Shown in pieces: positions 8,799-19,716 of a stretch of 64,000 nt of DNA; position 1 is the stretch's first letter; every line of letters starts with the position of its first letter. The notes beneath the pieces were generated by a model. It saw only the letters and a list, made by a program, of their open reading frames with translations. It had not been told where the DNA came from and made no database searches. Source of the stretch: Pseudomonas sp. IAC-BECa141 (lineage in GTDB: Bacteria; Pseudomonadota; Gammaproteobacteria; Pseudomonadales; Pseudomonadaceae); assembly GCF_020544405.1 (NCBI RefSeq), contig NZ_CP065410.1, forward strand, positions 5,981,501 to 6,045,500, given 5' to 3'. The position numbers and the translations under genes are program-made.

Positions 8799-10292
8799 AT
8801 GTCCCTCGCCATCGTCCACAGTCGCGCCCAGATTGGCGTGGATGCTCCCGCTGTCACCGTCGAAGTCCACCTGGCCAACGGCTTGCCCTCGCTGACCATG
8901 GTCGGCCTGCCCGAAGCGGCGGTGAAAGAGAGCAAGGACCGGGTGCGCAGTGCGATCATCAATTCCGGGCTGCAGTTCCCGGCGCGGCGGATCACGCTGA
9001 ATCTGGCGCCGGCGGATCTGCCCAAGGATGGCGGGCGGTTCGATCTGGCGATTGCGCTGGGGATTCTGTCGGCGAGCGTGCAGGTGCCGACGTTGACGCT
9101 GGATGACGTGGAATGTCTGGGTGAGCTGGCGTTATCCGGCGCTGTGCGGGCGGTGCGCGGGGTGTTGCCTGCGGCACTGGCGGCACGCAAGGCCGGGCGT
9201 ACGCTGGTGGTGCCACGGGCGAATGCCGAGGAGGCTTGTCTGGCTTCGGGACTGAGGGTGATTGCGGTGGATCATCTGCTGGAGGCCGTGGCGCATTTCA
9301 ATGGACATACACCGGTCGAACCCTATGTCTCGGACGGGCTGATCCATGCCGCCAAACCCTATCCCGACCTGAATGAAGTACAGGGCCAACTGGCCGCCAA
9401 GCGGGCGCTGCTGATTGCCGCCGCCGGTGCACACAACCTGTTGTTCAGCGGGCCACCCGGGACGGGCAAGACGTTGCTGGCCAGTCGATTGCCGGGGTTG
9501 CTGCCACCGCTGACCGAGAGTGAAGCGCTGGAAGTGGCGGCGATTCAATCCGTCGCCAGTGGAGCGCCGCTGACCCATTGGCCACAGCGCCCGTTCCGCC
9601 AGCCGCATCACTCGGCCTCCGGGCCGGCACTGGTCGGTGGCAGTTCAAAACCGCAACCCGGCGAAATCACCCTCGCTCATCACGGCGTGCTGTTTCTCGA
9701 TGAGCTGCCGGAGTTTGATCGCAAGGTGCTGGAGGTTCTGCGTGAACCGCTGGAGTCCGGCTGCATCGTGATCGCCCGTGCCAAGGAGCGGGTGCGCTTT
9801 CCCGCGAGATTCCAGCTGGTGGCGGCGATGAATCCCTGTCCCTGTGGATATCTGGGCGAACCAAGCGGCAAGTGCTCCTGCACACCGGACATGGTGCAGC
9901 GCTATCGCAACAAACTGTCGGGGCCGTTGCTGGACCGGATCGATTTGCACCTGACGGTGGCACGAGAGGCGACAGCGTTGAACCCTGCCGTGAAACCGGG
10001 AGAAGACAGCGCCAGCGCGGCCAGGCTGGTCGCCGAGGCCCGCGAGCGTCAGCAAAAACGTCAGGGCTGCGCCAATGCGTTTCTCGATTTGCCGGGGCTG
10101 AAGAAGCACTGCAAGTTATCCACAGCCGATGAAGCCTGGCTGGAGACGGCGTGCGAAAGACTGATCTTGTCGTTGCGCTCGGCGCACCGGTTGCTCAAGG
10201 TGGCGAGGACATTGGCGGATCTGGAGAAATGCGCGGATATCAGTCGCGAGCATCTGGCCGAAGCGTTGCAATACCGGCCGGCGACTCAGTAA
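8799..10292 (+). CDS. comM: ComM/YifB family magnesium chelatase-like AAA+ ATPase
   Basis: This 497-residue protein has an N-terminal Lon-protease-like ChlI domain (residues 20-140), then a central AAA+ Mg-chelatase domain with Walker A GPPGTGKT (near residue 215) and Walker B VLFLDELPEF. A Cys-rich insert (NPCPCGYLG ... KCSCTPD) and a C-terminal helical lid follow. ComM hexamers promote branch migration during integration of transformed DNA in naturally competent bacteria, and the gene is widespread beyond them. AAGGAACGACC precedes the ATG at 8799. Confidence 0.93.
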   Translation: MSLAIVHSRAQIGVDAPAVTVEVHLANGLPSLTMVGLPEAAVKESKDRVRSAIINSGLQFPARRITLNLAPADLPKDGGRFDLAIALGILSASVQVPTLTLDDVECLGELALSGAVRAVRGVLPAALAARKAGRTLVVPRANAEEACLASGLRVIAVDHLLEAVAHFNGHTPVEPYVSDGLIHAAKPYPDLNEVQGQLAAKRALLIAAAGAHNLLFSGPPGTGKTLLASRLPGLLPPLTESEALEVAAIQSVASGAPLTHWPQRPFRQPHHSASGPALVGGSSKPQPGEITLAHHGVLFLDELPEFDRKVLEVLREPLESGCIVIARAKERVRFPARFQLVAAMNPCPCGYLGEPSGKCSCTPDMVQRYRNKLSGPLLDRIDLHLTVAREATALNPAVKPGEDSASAARLVAEARERQQKRQGCANAFLDLPGLKKHCKLSTADEAWLETACERLILSLRSAHRLLKVARTLADLEKCADISREHLAEALQYRPATQ

Positions 10293-10317
10293 ATGCCGCG
10301 ATGGTGGTGGGCCAAAA

Positions 10318-10378
10318 CGCGAGCAGGCTCGCTCTCACAGGTCCTACAAGAACCCTGGGGGAGCGAGCCTGCTCGCGA
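10318..10378. repeat. Paired inverted REP (BIME)
   Basis: CGCGAGCAGGCTCGCTC (from 10318) and GAGCGAGCCTGCTCGCG (to 10377) are perfect reverse complements separated by about 26 bp. They form a bipartite REP between the convergent comM and chemoreceptor genes, where it may act as a transcript end. Confidence 0.85.
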
Positions 10379-10397
10379 TAGCTATTTCAAAGAGGCC

Positions 10398-12374
10398 TCA
10401 ACGGAAGCGGTCGACCTCCTGGCGCAGGTCGGCTGCCAGGCCTTCCAGTTCCTTGGCGGTGATTGCCAGGTTGGACACCACCTCGCGCTGCTCGCTGTTG
10501 GCCATCGCGATGCTCTGCAGGTTGCTGCTCAACAGCGTCGCGGTGCTGCTCTGTTCCTGGGTCGCGGTGGTGATCGCGGCAAATTGCTGGCCTGCCGAAC
10601 GGCTCTGCTCATCGATCCGCGCCAGCGCCGATGCGACGTTGGCGTTGCGCGACAGGCCTTCCTGCATCAGCACGTTGCCTTGTTCCATGGTGCTGATGGC
10701 GTTGCCGGTTTCCTGCTGGATGCTATGGATCATGCCGGAGATTTCATCGGTCGCCTGACGAGTGCGCGACGCCAGATTGCGCACTTCGTCGGCCACCACG
10801 GCAAAACCCCGACCCTGTTCACCGGCACGGGCCGCTTCGATGGCGGCGTTGAGTGCCAGCAGGTTGGTTTGTTCGGCAATCGAGGTGATCACGCTGACGA
10901 TGCCACCGATTTCCTGGGAGCGCTGACCCAGCGTGTTGATCACGGTCGCCGTGGTGTTCAGTGCGCCGGCAATCTGCTCCAGCGAGGACGACGCTTCTTC
11001 CATCGACGTGCGACCGATCTGGGTCTGCTGAGCGTTTTCCTGGGCCAGACGCTGGGTGTTGCCCATGTTGTCGGCAATGTTCAGCGACGTGGCGGAGAAC
11101 TCTTCAACCGCACCCGCCATGCTGGTGATTTCGCCAGACTGCTGCTCCATGCCTTCATAGGCGCCGCCAGACAGGCCGGACAGCGCTTGAGCCCGACGGT
11201 TGACCTCTTCCGAGGCGCGGCGGATGTGCTCGACCATGGTCGACAGCGCCTGGCTCATCTGGTTGAAGGCGCGGGCCAACTGGCCGATTTCGTCATTGCT
11301 CGACACGCTCAGACGCACGCTCAGATCACCGGCACCCAGGGCTTCCGCCTGACGTACCAGATCACCCAAAGGCGCCAGTTTGCTGCGCAGCAACCAGACC
11401 ACGGAGCCGACCGCCAGCAACATTGCCAGCAGACTGCCGATGGCCAGTTGGGTACCCACGCTCCAGGTCACCGCGCGAATCTCGGCCTTCGGCATGCTCG
11501 CCACCACCGACCACGGGCCGCCTTCGAACGGCACGGCAATGCTGTAGAAGTCTTCGGACTTGTCGTTCCAGAACCGACCTTTACCCGGCGTTTTCGCCAG
11601 ATCATTGATCACAGGAACCGCTTGATCCAGCGCCTGCACGCCAGCCGGCGCCACCAGCCATTGGTTCTTTTCGTCCAGCAGTGCCAGCGAGCCGGTCTGG
11701 CCGATGCGGAAGCGCTTGAGGTTTTCGAACTGGGCGTTCTGCGCGTCGGTGTAATCGAAGCCGACGAACAACACAGCAATCACCTTGCCGCTGCTGTCAC
11801 GCACCGGGGTGTATTGAGTCATGTAGGAGCGATCGAACAGCAAGGCGCGGCCAACATAACCCTGCCCCGCCATCAACTTCGCGTAGGCCGGGTGAGCGTG
11901 ATCGAGCAAGGTGCCGATGGCGCGACTGCCATCCTGCTTGGTCAGCGAGGTGCTGACCCGCACGAAGTCTTCGCCGCTGCGCACGAACAGCGTGGCGACA
12001 CCCGCCGTCATCTGCTTGAACTCGTCGACTTCCTTGAAGTTGTTGTTCAGCACTTCGCTGCCCAGATGCAGGCCTGGGGTCTGGGTGCCAGCGACGTTGA
12101 CCGGCTCGCCCGGATGAATGCTCAGGCCGGCGCTGAAGCGCTTCTCGAACAATCCGCTCAGGCGCTGGGTGCTTTCACGCAGCGTGCCGTGGAAAGTGCT
12201 CAACTGATCGGCGAGCAGGCGTGCCTCGCTGGCCAGGTGTTCTTCACGAGTGGCGAGGTTGGCGGTGTCCAGCGAACGCAGGGCGAACACCGTACTGCCG
12301 CTGATGACAATCGCCAGTATCACGGCGAGCGCGAGGCCCAGCTGCGAGGCGATCCGAGCGCGAGGTTGAGACAT
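10398..12374 (-). CDS. Methyl-accepting chemotaxis protein with Cache sensor domain
   Basis: This 658-residue transducer has transmembrane segment 1 near residues 10-32, a periplasmic sensor of about 290 residues resembling a single Cache module (ending near [15 protein letters not shown]), TM2 near residues 305-328 and a HAMP domain ([15 protein letters not shown]...). The long signalling domain carries the hairpin tip [32 protein letters not shown]. No CheR-binding pentapeptide is seen at the C-terminus. The ligand cannot be told from sequence. [10 protein letters not shown] at 12374 was chosen over a longer frame because it begins at a proper signal-anchor. Confidence 0.92.
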   Translation of the reverse strand: MSQPRARIASQLGLALAVILAIVISGSTVFALRSLDTANLATREEHLASEARLLADQLSTFHGTLRESTQRLSGLFEKRFSAGLSIHPGEPVNVAGTQTPGLHLGSEVLNNNFKEVDEFKQMTAGVATLFVRSGEDFVRVSTSLTKQDGSRAIGTLLDHAHPAYAKLMAGQGYVGRALLFDRSYMTQYTPVRDSSGKVIAVLFVGFDYTDAQNAQFENLKRFRIGQTGSLALLDEKNQWLVAPAGVQALDQAVPVINDLAKTPGKGRFWNDKSEDFYSIAVPFEGGPWSVVASMPKAEIRAVTWSVGTQLAIGSLLAMLLAVGSVVWLLRSKLAPLGDLVRQAEALGAGDLSVRLSVSSNDEIGQLARAFNQMSQALSTMVEHIRRASEEVNRRAQALSGLSGGAYEGMEQQSGEITSMAGAVEEFSATSLNIADNMGNTQRLAQENAQQTQIGRTSMEEASSSLEQIAGALNTTATVINTLGQRSQEIGGIVSVITSIAEQTNLLALNAAIEAARAGEQGRGFAVVADEVRNLASRTRQATDEISGMIHSIQQETGNAISTMEQGNVLMQEGLSRNANVASALARIDEQSRSAGQQFAAITTATQEQSSTATLLSSNLQSIAMANSEQREVVSNLAITAKELEGLAADLRQEVDRFR

Positions 12375-12558
12375 GGACAGCTCCTGGCCGAGCCACGGGA
12401 TCCTCCTTGATCCTGACTCGGAAATTTTTCTAATAGTGGGGGTGAATCGTGGATACCGGCACGACGGTTCCACATGCACGTATTCGGCGGTAAAACCGAA
12501 TACTTGAGCGAATAGCAGGGTTATGGCGAAAGGCCGGCATTGTGCAGGCTCGAACGTT

Positions 12559-13479
12559 TCAGCTCAAGCGTGTGACCGCCGGCAGCGTCATGGCGCGGAC
12601 TTCGCCTTGCAGGAAGTCGCTCAGGCGGCGCAAACGTTCACCTCCCGGACGGGTTTTTGGCCACACCAGGTAATAATTCAGTCCGCTGGCGACCGCCGTC
12701 GGCCACGGCAGACTCAGGCGTCCTTGCGCGACATCCTCGGCCACCATCAGCAAATCCCCCATGGACACACCGTAGCCCCGGGCCGCCGCAATCATTCCGA
12801 GTTCCAGGGTATCGAACACCTGCCCGCCCTTGAGTGACACCTGATCCGACAACCCCATGTGTTCCAGCCAACTGCGCCAGTCCCGGCGATCCGGCGTCGG
12901 GTGCAGCAATTCGGCGCTGGCCAGCCGTGCAACGTCCCAGGGCTGGTCGTTGAGCAGATTCGGCGCGCCGACCGGAATCAGTTCCTCTGGAAACAGCAGG
13001 CTGGCTTCCCAGTCCGGCGGGAAATGCCCGTCACTGAGCAACACCGCGCAATCGAAGGGCTCGTTGTTGAAGTCCACCGAATCCACGTCCATCCAGGCGC
13101 TGGTCAGTTGTACCTCGTTGCCCGGCTGTAGATGGCGGAAGCGACTGAGCCGCGCCAGCAACCAGCGCATGGTCAGGGTCGACGGAGCTTTCATGCGCAG
13201 GATGTCATCCTCGGCGCGCAAGGTATTGCAGGCTCGCTCCAGGGCGGCGAATCCCTCGCGGATGCCCGGCAGCAGCAGGCGCGCCGACTCGGTCAGTTGC
13301 AGATTGCGACCGCTGCGATGGAACAAGCGGCAGGCGAAATGCTCTTCGAGCGTGCGGATGTGCCGGCTCACCGCACTTTGCGTGATCGACAACTCTTCGG
13401 CGGCCCGCGTGAACGAACTGTGACGGGCCGCCGCTTCGAATGCGCGCAGGGCATACAAGGGTGGAAGACGACGGGACAT
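12559..13479 (-). CDS. LysR-type transcriptional regulator, GcvA-like
   Basis: This 306-residue regulator has an N-terminal winged HTH ([40 protein letters not shown], residues 5-60) and a type-2 periplasmic-binding-fold effector domain. The opening [16 protein letters not shown] is typical of the GcvA subgroup. It is divergent from the MATE exporter gene at 13623, with about 140 bp between, so it probably controls that gene or itself. The effector is unknown. Confidence 0.88.
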   Translation of the reverse strand: MSRRLPPLYALRAFEAAARHSSFTRAAEELSITQSAVSRHIRTLEEHFACRLFHRSGRNLQLTESARLLLPGIREGFAALERACNTLRAEDDILRMKAPSTLTMRWLLARLSRFRHLQPGNEVQLTSAWMDVDSVDFNNEPFDCAVLLSDGHFPPDWEASLLFPEELIPVGAPNLLNDQPWDVARLASAELLHPTPDRRDWRSWLEHMGLSDQVSLKGGQVFDTLELGMIAAARGYGVSMGDLLMVAEDVAQGRLSLPWPTAVASGLNYYLVWPKTRPGGERLRRLSDFLQGEVRAMTLPAVTRLS

Positions 13480-13622
13480 GCACAACGCTCCAATGGCGGG
13501 ATTGCGCCAACTTAGCAGAATCGTCGCAGGATGAGTTTTAATCATGCCACCCATCCTTTTTATCCCTTTGTGCAACCCGCACCAAACCCTGAGAATCGAC
13601 GGTCTCCTGCTCCCTCTTTTAT

Positions 13623-15032
13623 ATGGATGTGAACACCATGCAGCGTCCTGTGCGTACCGAACTCTGGGCCATCCTGCGGCTGGCGGGGCCGTTGATTGCT
13701 TCGCAGTTGGCGCACATGCTGATGGTGCTGACCGACACCCTGATGATGGCGCGCCTCAGTCCCGAAGCGCTGGCCGGAGGTGGTCTGGGCGCAGCCAGCT
13801 ATTCGTTCGTGTCGATTTTCTGCATCGGCGTAATCGCGGCGGTCGGTACCCTGGTGGCGATTCGTCAGGGCGCCGGCGACATCATCGGCGCCGCCCGCCT
13901 GACTCAGGCCGGGCTATGGCTGGCGTGGCTGATGGCACTCGGTGCCGGGTTGCTGTTATGGAATCTGAAACCGGTGCTGTTGCTGTTCGGCCAGACCGAG
14001 ACCAACGTCAACGCCGCCGGGCAGTTCCTGATCGCCCTGCCCTTCGCCCTGCCCGGCTACCTGAGCTTCATGGCCCTGCGCGGTTTCACCAGCGCCATCG
14101 GCCGGGCAACACCGGTGATGGTCATCAGCCTCGCCGGCACCGTGGCCAACTTCCTGCTCAATTACGCGTTGATCACTGGCATGTTCGGCCTGCCGAAACT
14201 GGGCCTGACCGGTATCGGTCTGGTCACGGCAATTGTTGCCAATTGCATGGCACTGGCGCTGGCCTGGCACATCCGCCGGCATCCGGCCTATAACGCCTAC
14301 CCGCTGCGTGAAGGCCTGTCGCGGCCGAACCGGCAGTACCTGAAAGAACTCTGGCGCCTGGGTCTGCCGATTGGCGGCACCTACGCGGTAGAGGTCGGGC
14401 TGTTCGCCTTCGCGGCGCTGTGCATGGGCACCATGGGCAGCACCCAACTGGCGGCGCATCAGATTGCGCTACAAATCGTTTCGGTGGCATTCATGGTGCC
14501 GGCGGGGATGTCGTATGCGATCACCATGCGCGTCGGCCAGCATTACGGCGCCGGGCAATTGAGCGATGCGCGGATGTCCGGGCGGGTCGGTATCGTCTTC
14601 GGTGCAGTGGTGATGCTGGGGTTTGCGATGGTGTTCTGGCTGCTGCCGAATCAGCTGGTCGGTTTGTTCCTCGACCATAACGATCCGGCATTTGCCGAGG
14701 TGATTCATCTGGCCGTGAGCCTGCTGGCCGTGGCGGCGTGGTTCGAGCTGTTTGACGGTACGCAGACGATCGCCATGGGCTGCATTCGCGGGCTCAAGGA
14801 TGCCAAGACCACGTTTCTGGTCGGGCTCGGCTGCTACTGGCTGATCGGCGCGCCGTCGGCATGGCTGATGGCGTTCCATCTGCACTGGGGGCCGACCGGC
14901 GTCTGGTGGGGGCTGGCGCTGGGACTGGCCTGCGCGGCAGTGAGCCTGACGCTGGCATTCGAATGGAAGATGAAGCGGATGATTCGCCTTGAGCCGCAAG
15001 TTCAAGGCTTCAAGATCGCTCAGCCCGAGTGA
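13623..15032 (+). CDS. MATE family multidrug efflux transporter, NorM-like
   Basis: This inner-membrane antiporter has 469 residues and about 12 hydrophobic segments arranged as two MatE repeats. LAGPLIASQLAHMLMVLTDTLMMARLS (residues 21-47) is the typical first helix with the cation-site region, and GLPIGGTYAVEVGLFAFAALCMGTMGS begins the second half. It probably exports cationic drugs using Na+ or H+. The start is uncertain: ATG 13623 and ATG 13638 are both possible, and neither has a strong ribosome site. The LysR gene divergent from it is a likely regulator. Confidence 0.9.
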   Translation: MDVNTMQRPVRTELWAILRLAGPLIASQLAHMLMVLTDTLMMARLSPEALAGGGLGAASYSFVSIFCIGVIAAVGTLVAIRQGAGDIIGAARLTQAGLWLAWLMALGAGLLLWNLKPVLLLFGQTETNVNAAGQFLIALPFALPGYLSFMALRGFTSAIGRATPVMVISLAGTVANFLLNYALITGMFGLPKLGLTGIGLVTAIVANCMALALAWHIRRHPAYNAYPLREGLSRPNRQYLKELWRLGLPIGGTYAVEVGLFAFAALCMGTMGSTQLAAHQIALQIVSVAFMVPAGMSYAITMRVGQHYGAGQLSDARMSGRVGIVFGAVVMLGFAMVFWLLPNQLVGLFLDHNDPAFAEVIHLAVSLLAVAAWFELFDGTQTIAMGCIRGLKDAKTTFLVGLGCYWLIGAPSAWLMAFHLHWGPTGVWWGLALGLACAAVSLTLAFEWKMKRMIRLEPQVQGFKIAQPE

Positions 15033-15037
15033 GTTTC

Positions 15038-15065
15038 CCTGAGGGAGCAAGCTTGCTCCCTCAGG
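15038..15065. repeat. Perfect 28-bp palindrome (REP-type) between convergent genes
   Basis: CCTGAGGGAGCAAG is followed directly by its exact reverse complement with no spacer. It lies between the 3' ends of the MATE gene and the EAL gene and probably serves as a two-way transcript end. Confidence 0.85.
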
Positions 15066-15074
15066 TATTTGAGG

Positions 15075-16745
15075 CTAAACCACAATACCCAGCGGCGGCT
15101 GACTGGCATCAGCCACCAGATACTCAACCAGCTCGGCCAACGGCAGCGGCTTGCTGATCAGATACCCCTGCACCTGATCGCAACCGAAACCGCGCAACAG
15201 ATCCAGTTGCTCGCGGGTTTCCACCCCTTCGGCCACCACTTCCAGGTGCAGGTTGTGCGCGAGATTGATCATCGCGTGCACCAGTTTGCGGTTTTCTTCG
15301 CGTTGCTCCATGCCGCCGACGAAACTCTTGTCGATCTTCAGCAAGGTGATCGGCAGGCTGTTGAGGTGCACGAACGACGAGAACCCGGTGCCGAAGTCAT
15401 CCAGCGAAAAACGCACGCCGAGGCGACCGAGCGCGTCCATGGTCTGCTTGACCAGATCGCTGCGGCGCATCACGGCGGTTTCGGTGAGTTCGAATTCCAG
15501 CCATTGCGCCTCGACACCGCGCTCGGCGATCAAGCGGCTGAGCGTCGGCAGCAACTGGCTGTCCTGAAACTGGCGGAACGACAGGTTGATCGCCATGTGC
15601 AGCGCCGGCAGACCGCGCTCGCGCAACGCCTGCATGTCACGCAGGGCCCGGGAAATCACCCAATAACCCAGCGGCACAATCAGGCCGCTCTGCTCGGCCA
15701 GCGGCACAAATTCGCTCGGCGCAAGCAAGCCGCGCTCACTGTGACGCCAGCGCACCAGCGCTTCGAGGCCGACGATCTGGCCATCCTGCAGATTCAGGCG
15801 CGGCTGGTAATGCAGCTCCAGCTCATCGCGGCGCAAGGCCCGGCGCAGCTCGCTTTCGAGGTCGGCCATGCTCCGCGCGTTGCGGTTGATCCGTTCGTTG
15901 AAGATGTGAAACGTGCAGCCCTGGGTGCTCTTGGCCTGTTGCATGGCGATGTGCGCGTGCCACATCAGCGGATCGGCACCGGCCTGGGCCCGGGCATGAG
16001 CGATGCCGAGGCTGGAACCGATCAACAGGCTTTCGCCATCGACCCAATAAGGTTCGGCCAGGGCTTCGGTGATGCGTTCGGCCATCCATTCCGCCCGTTG
16101 CGGGGCGCGGCGGGTGTCGATCAGCAGGGCGAATTCGTCGCTGCCCAGGCGTGCCAGTTGATCGCCGACTTCCAGCTGACTTTTCAGCCGTGCGACGACT
16201 TGCAGGATCAGGCGATCGCCGGCCTGATGGCCGAGGGCGTCGTTGGCGTGGCGGAAGTTGTCGAGATCGAGGTGGCCGAGGGCCAGGCCGCGACCGTCGT
16301 TTTCGGCGAGGCGCGCCGTGAGCAGGGTCTGGAAGCCCTGGCGGTTGGCGATGCCGGTCAGCGGATCCTGTTCGGCCAGGCGTTGCAGGGTGTTTTCCAG
16401 CACGCCGCGTTCGCGCACATGCCGCAGGCAACGCCGGAGCATGCCGGCATCGAGGGCATCGAACACCAGCCAGTCGCTGACGCCATCGGGCGCGGTCGCC
16501 GGCTCCTGTTCCAAAAGCAATACCGTCGGCAGGCTGCAACGGCCGGGCGCCGGCTGCAACGCGGGAACGGTCAACAACACCGCGTGGCGGTTGTCTTCGA
16601 ACAGGCTGCTGACCGACTCCCAGTTCGGCGCGCTGATCAGCACCGCCGCACTCCCCAACGGAGCCAGACACTCGCGCAATAACGCTGTCCACGCTGGCTC
16701 TTCGGCCAGTAGCAGCAAACGCAAGGGTTCGACAGGCGTAGTCAA
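15075..16745 (-). CDS. EAL c-di-GMP phosphodiesterase with altered GGDEF domain
   Basis: This 556-residue protein has an N-terminal degenerate receiver-like segment (1-115), a GGDEF domain (about 125-285) whose active motif reads GSDEF (in RLGSDEFALL), and an EAL domain (about 300-550). The EAL domain keeps its catalytic set: EALVRW, NLSFRQF, ELTET, DDFGTGFSS, KIDKSF and EGVET. Phosphodiesterase activity is likely; cyclase activity is doubtful. Its position next to rep and a MATE gene matches the P. aeruginosa phosphodiesterase known as ProE, an assignment made from memory of synteny. It is cytoplasmic and has no membrane segment. Confidence 0.9.
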   Translation of the reverse strand: MTTPVEPLRLLLLAEEPAWTALLRECLAPLGSAAVLISAPNWESVSSLFEDNRHAVLLTVPALQPAPGRCSLPTVLLLEQEPATAPDGVSDWLVFDALDAGMLRRCLRHVRERGVLENTLQRLAEQDPLTGIANRQGFQTLLTARLAENDGRGLALGHLDLDNFRHANDALGHQAGDRLILQVVARLKSQLEVGDQLARLGSDEFALLIDTRRAPQRAEWMAERITEALAEPYWVDGESLLIGSSLGIAHARAQAGADPLMWHAHIAMQQAKSTQGCTFHIFNERINRNARSMADLESELRRALRRDELELHYQPRLNLQDGQIVGLEALVRWRHSERGLLAPSEFVPLAEQSGLIVPLGYWVISRALRDMQALRERGLPALHMAINLSFRQFQDSQLLPTLSRLIAERGVEAQWLEFELTETAVMRRSDLVKQTMDALGRLGVRFSLDDFGTGFSSFVHLNSLPITLLKIDKSFVGGMEQREENRKLVHAMINLAHNLHLEVVAEGVETREQLDLLRGFGCDQVQGYLISKPLPLAELVEYLVADASQPPLGIVV

Positions 16746-17009
16746 GCTGACTCCCTAGACTCTGCAATGATGTGGGCGGCGGGCATTATGCCGTTGCGGC
16801 AACCAATGACCAAACGACAACGGATATCAAAACGTTATTTTGTGTCACGAATGAGAACATTAGCCGCAAAATCACCGCGCATCCTGCGTGAAAGTAACAA
16901 AACCGGCAAATTTCAATCGCGTGCTGCGTCACAAGTCGGAGAGAGCAGCACAAATCGCTGAGCCTGTTAAAATGCCGGCCCATTTCGTCAACGACTCCCG
17001 AATTTCCGT

Positions 17010-19019
17010 ATGTCCCGACTCAATCCCCGGCAGCAAGAAGCCGTGAACTACGTCGGCGGCCCTCTATTGGTGCTCGCCGGTGCTGGCTCCGGCAAGACCA
17101 GCGTGATCACGCGCAAGATTGCGCACCTGATCCAGAACTGTGGCATCCGTGCCCAGTACATCGTCGCCATGACCTTCACCAACAAGGCCGCGCGCGAGAT
17201 GAAGGAACGGGTCGGCACCCTGCTGCGCCCCGGCGAAGGTCGCGGCCTGACGGTCTGCACCTTCCACAACCTGGGCCTGAACATCATCCGCAAGGAACAT
17301 GAACGGCTGGGCTACAAACCCGGTTTCTCGATCTTCGACGAAACCGACGTCAAGTCGCTGATGACCGACATCATGCAAAAGGAATACGCAGGCGACGACG
17401 GCGTCGACGAGATCAAGAACATGATCGGCGCCTGGAAAAACGACCTGATCCTGCCGGCCCAGGCCTTGGAAAACGCCCGCAACCCGAAGGAACAGACTGC
17501 CGCCATCGTCTACACCCACTACCAGCGCACGCTCAAGGCGTTCAACGCGGTGGACTTCGACGACCTGATCCTGCTGCCGGTGAAACTCTTCGAAGAGCAC
17601 GCCGACATCCTCGAAAAGTGGCAGAACAAGGTGCGTTACCTGCTGGTCGACGAATATCAGGACACCAATGCCAGCCAGTATCTGCTGGTGAAAATGCTCA
17701 TCGGCAAGCGTAACCAGTTCACCGTGGTGGGCGATGACGACCAGTCGATCTACGCCTGGCGCGGCGCACGGCCGGAAAACCTGATGCTGCTCAAGGACGA
17801 CTATCCGTCCCTGAAAGTGGTGATGCTGGAGCAGAACTACCGCTCCACCAGCCGCATCCTGCGTTGCGCCAACGTGCTGATCTCGAACAACCCGCACGAA
17901 TTCGAGAAGCAGCTGTGGAGTGAGATGGGCCATGGCGACGAGATCCGCGTGATCCGCTGCCGCAACGAGGACGCCGAAGCCGAGCGCGTGGCGATGGAAA
18001 TTCTCAGCCTGCACTTGCGCACCGACCGCCCGTACAGCGATTTCGCGATCCTCTATCGCGGCAACTACCAGGCCAAGCTGATCGAGCTGAAACTGCAGCA
18101 CCATCAGGTGCCGTACCGTCTGAGCGGCGGCAACAGCTTCTTCGGCCGCCAGGAAGTGAAAGACCTGATGGCCTACTTCCGCCTGATCGTGAACCCGGAC
18201 GACGACAACGCCTTCCTGCGGGTGATCAACGTGCCGCGTCGGGAGATCGGTTCTACGACCCTGGAAAAACTCGGCAACTACGCCACCGAACGCAAGATCT
18301 CGATGTACGCCGCCACCGACGAACTCGGCCTGGGCGAGCATCTGGACAGCCGCTTCACCGATCGCCTGTCGCGCTTCAAGCGCTTCATGGACAAGGTGCG
18401 CGAGCAGTGCGCCGGCGAAGACCCGATCTCCGCCCTGCGCAGCATGGTCATGGACATCGACTACGAGAACTGGCTGCGCACCAACAGTTCCAGCGACAAG
18501 GCCGCGGACTACCGGATGAGCAACGTCTGGTTCCTGATCGAAGCCTTGAAGAACACCCTGGAAAAAGACGAAGACGGCGAAATGACCGTCGAGGATGCCA
18601 TCGGCAAACTCGTTCTGCGCGACATGCTGGAACGTCAGCAGGAAGAAGAGGACGGCGCCGAAGGCGTGCAGATGATGACCCTGCATGCGTCCAAGGGTCT
18701 GGAATTCCCTTACGTGTTCATCATGGGCATGGAAGAGGAAATCCTCCCGCACCGTTCCAGCATCGAAGCCGACACCATCGAAGAAGAACGCCGACTGGCC
18801 TACGTGGGCATCACCCGCGCGCGCCAGACCCTCGCGTTCACCTTCGCCGCCAAGCGCAAACAGTACGGCGAGATCATCGACTGCGCGCCCAGCCGCTTCC
18901 TCGATGAGCTGCCGCCGGACGACCTGGCCTGGGAAGGCAACGACGACACACCGACCGAAGTCAAAGCCGTGCGGGGCAATAGCGCATTGGCAGATATACG
19001 CGCGATGTTAAAGCGCTAG
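17010..19019 (+). CDS. rep: ATP-dependent DNA helicase Rep
   Basis: This superfamily 1A 3'-5' helicase clears proteins ahead of replication forks. Its 669 residues match the family. Visible motifs are Walker A AGAGSGKTS (about residue 22), Ia TFTNKAAREM, II VDEYQDTN, III GDDDQSIYAWRGA, IV EQNYRS, V TLHASKGLEF and VI AYVGITRARQ. The ATG at 17010 gives the standard MSRLNPRQQEAV start. It is monocistronic, with xpt 57 nt downstream on the same strand. Confidence 0.96.
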   Translation: MSRLNPRQQEAVNYVGGPLLVLAGAGSGKTSVITRKIAHLIQNCGIRAQYIVAMTFTNKAAREMKERVGTLLRPGEGRGLTVCTFHNLGLNIIRKEHERLGYKPGFSIFDETDVKSLMTDIMQKEYAGDDGVDEIKNMIGAWKNDLILPAQALENARNPKEQTAAIVYTHYQRTLKAFNAVDFDDLILLPVKLFEEHADILEKWQNKVRYLLVDEYQDTNASQYLLVKMLIGKRNQFTVVGDDDQSIYAWRGARPENLMLLKDDYPSLKVVMLEQNYRSTSRILRCANVLISNNPHEFEKQLWSEMGHGDEIRVIRCRNEDAEAERVAMEILSLHLRTDRPYSDFAILYRGNYQAKLIELKLQHHQVPYRLSGGNSFFGRQEVKDLMAYFRLIVNPDDDNAFLRVINVPRREIGSTTLEKLGNYATERKISMYAATDELGLGEHLDSRFTDRLSRFKRFMDKVREQCAGEDPISALRSMVMDIDYENWLRTNSSSDKAADYRMSNVWFLIEALKNTLEKDEDGEMTVEDAIGKLVLRDMLERQQEEEDGAEGVQMMTLHASKGLEFPYVFIMGMEEEILPHRSSIEADTIEEERRLAYVGITRARQTLAFTFAAKRKQYGEIIDCAPSRFLDELPPDDLAWEGNDDTPTEVKAVRGNSALADIRAMLKR

Positions 19020-19037
19020 AATTGACCACTTTTTTAA

Positions 19038-19649
<612 letters not shown>

Positions 19650-19676
19650 TCACTGACTCAACTGCGCCGCAATACT

Positions 19677-19700
19677 TGTGGGAGCGAGCTCGCTCCCACA
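19677..19700. repeat. Perfect 24-bp palindrome (REP-type)
   Basis: TGTGGGAGCGAG is followed directly by its exact reverse complement. It sits between the convergent xpt and acyl-CoA hydrolase genes and probably terminates both. Confidence 0.85.
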
Positions 19701-19716
19701 GTGTTTTGTGTAGCGG

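Noticed and set aside
10293..12410. 705-codon + strand frame opposite the chemoreceptor
   Set aside because: Antisense to a complete methyl-accepting protein; no start signal.
17064..18752. 562-codon - strand frame opposite rep
   Set aside because: Antisense to rep; product is low-complexity.
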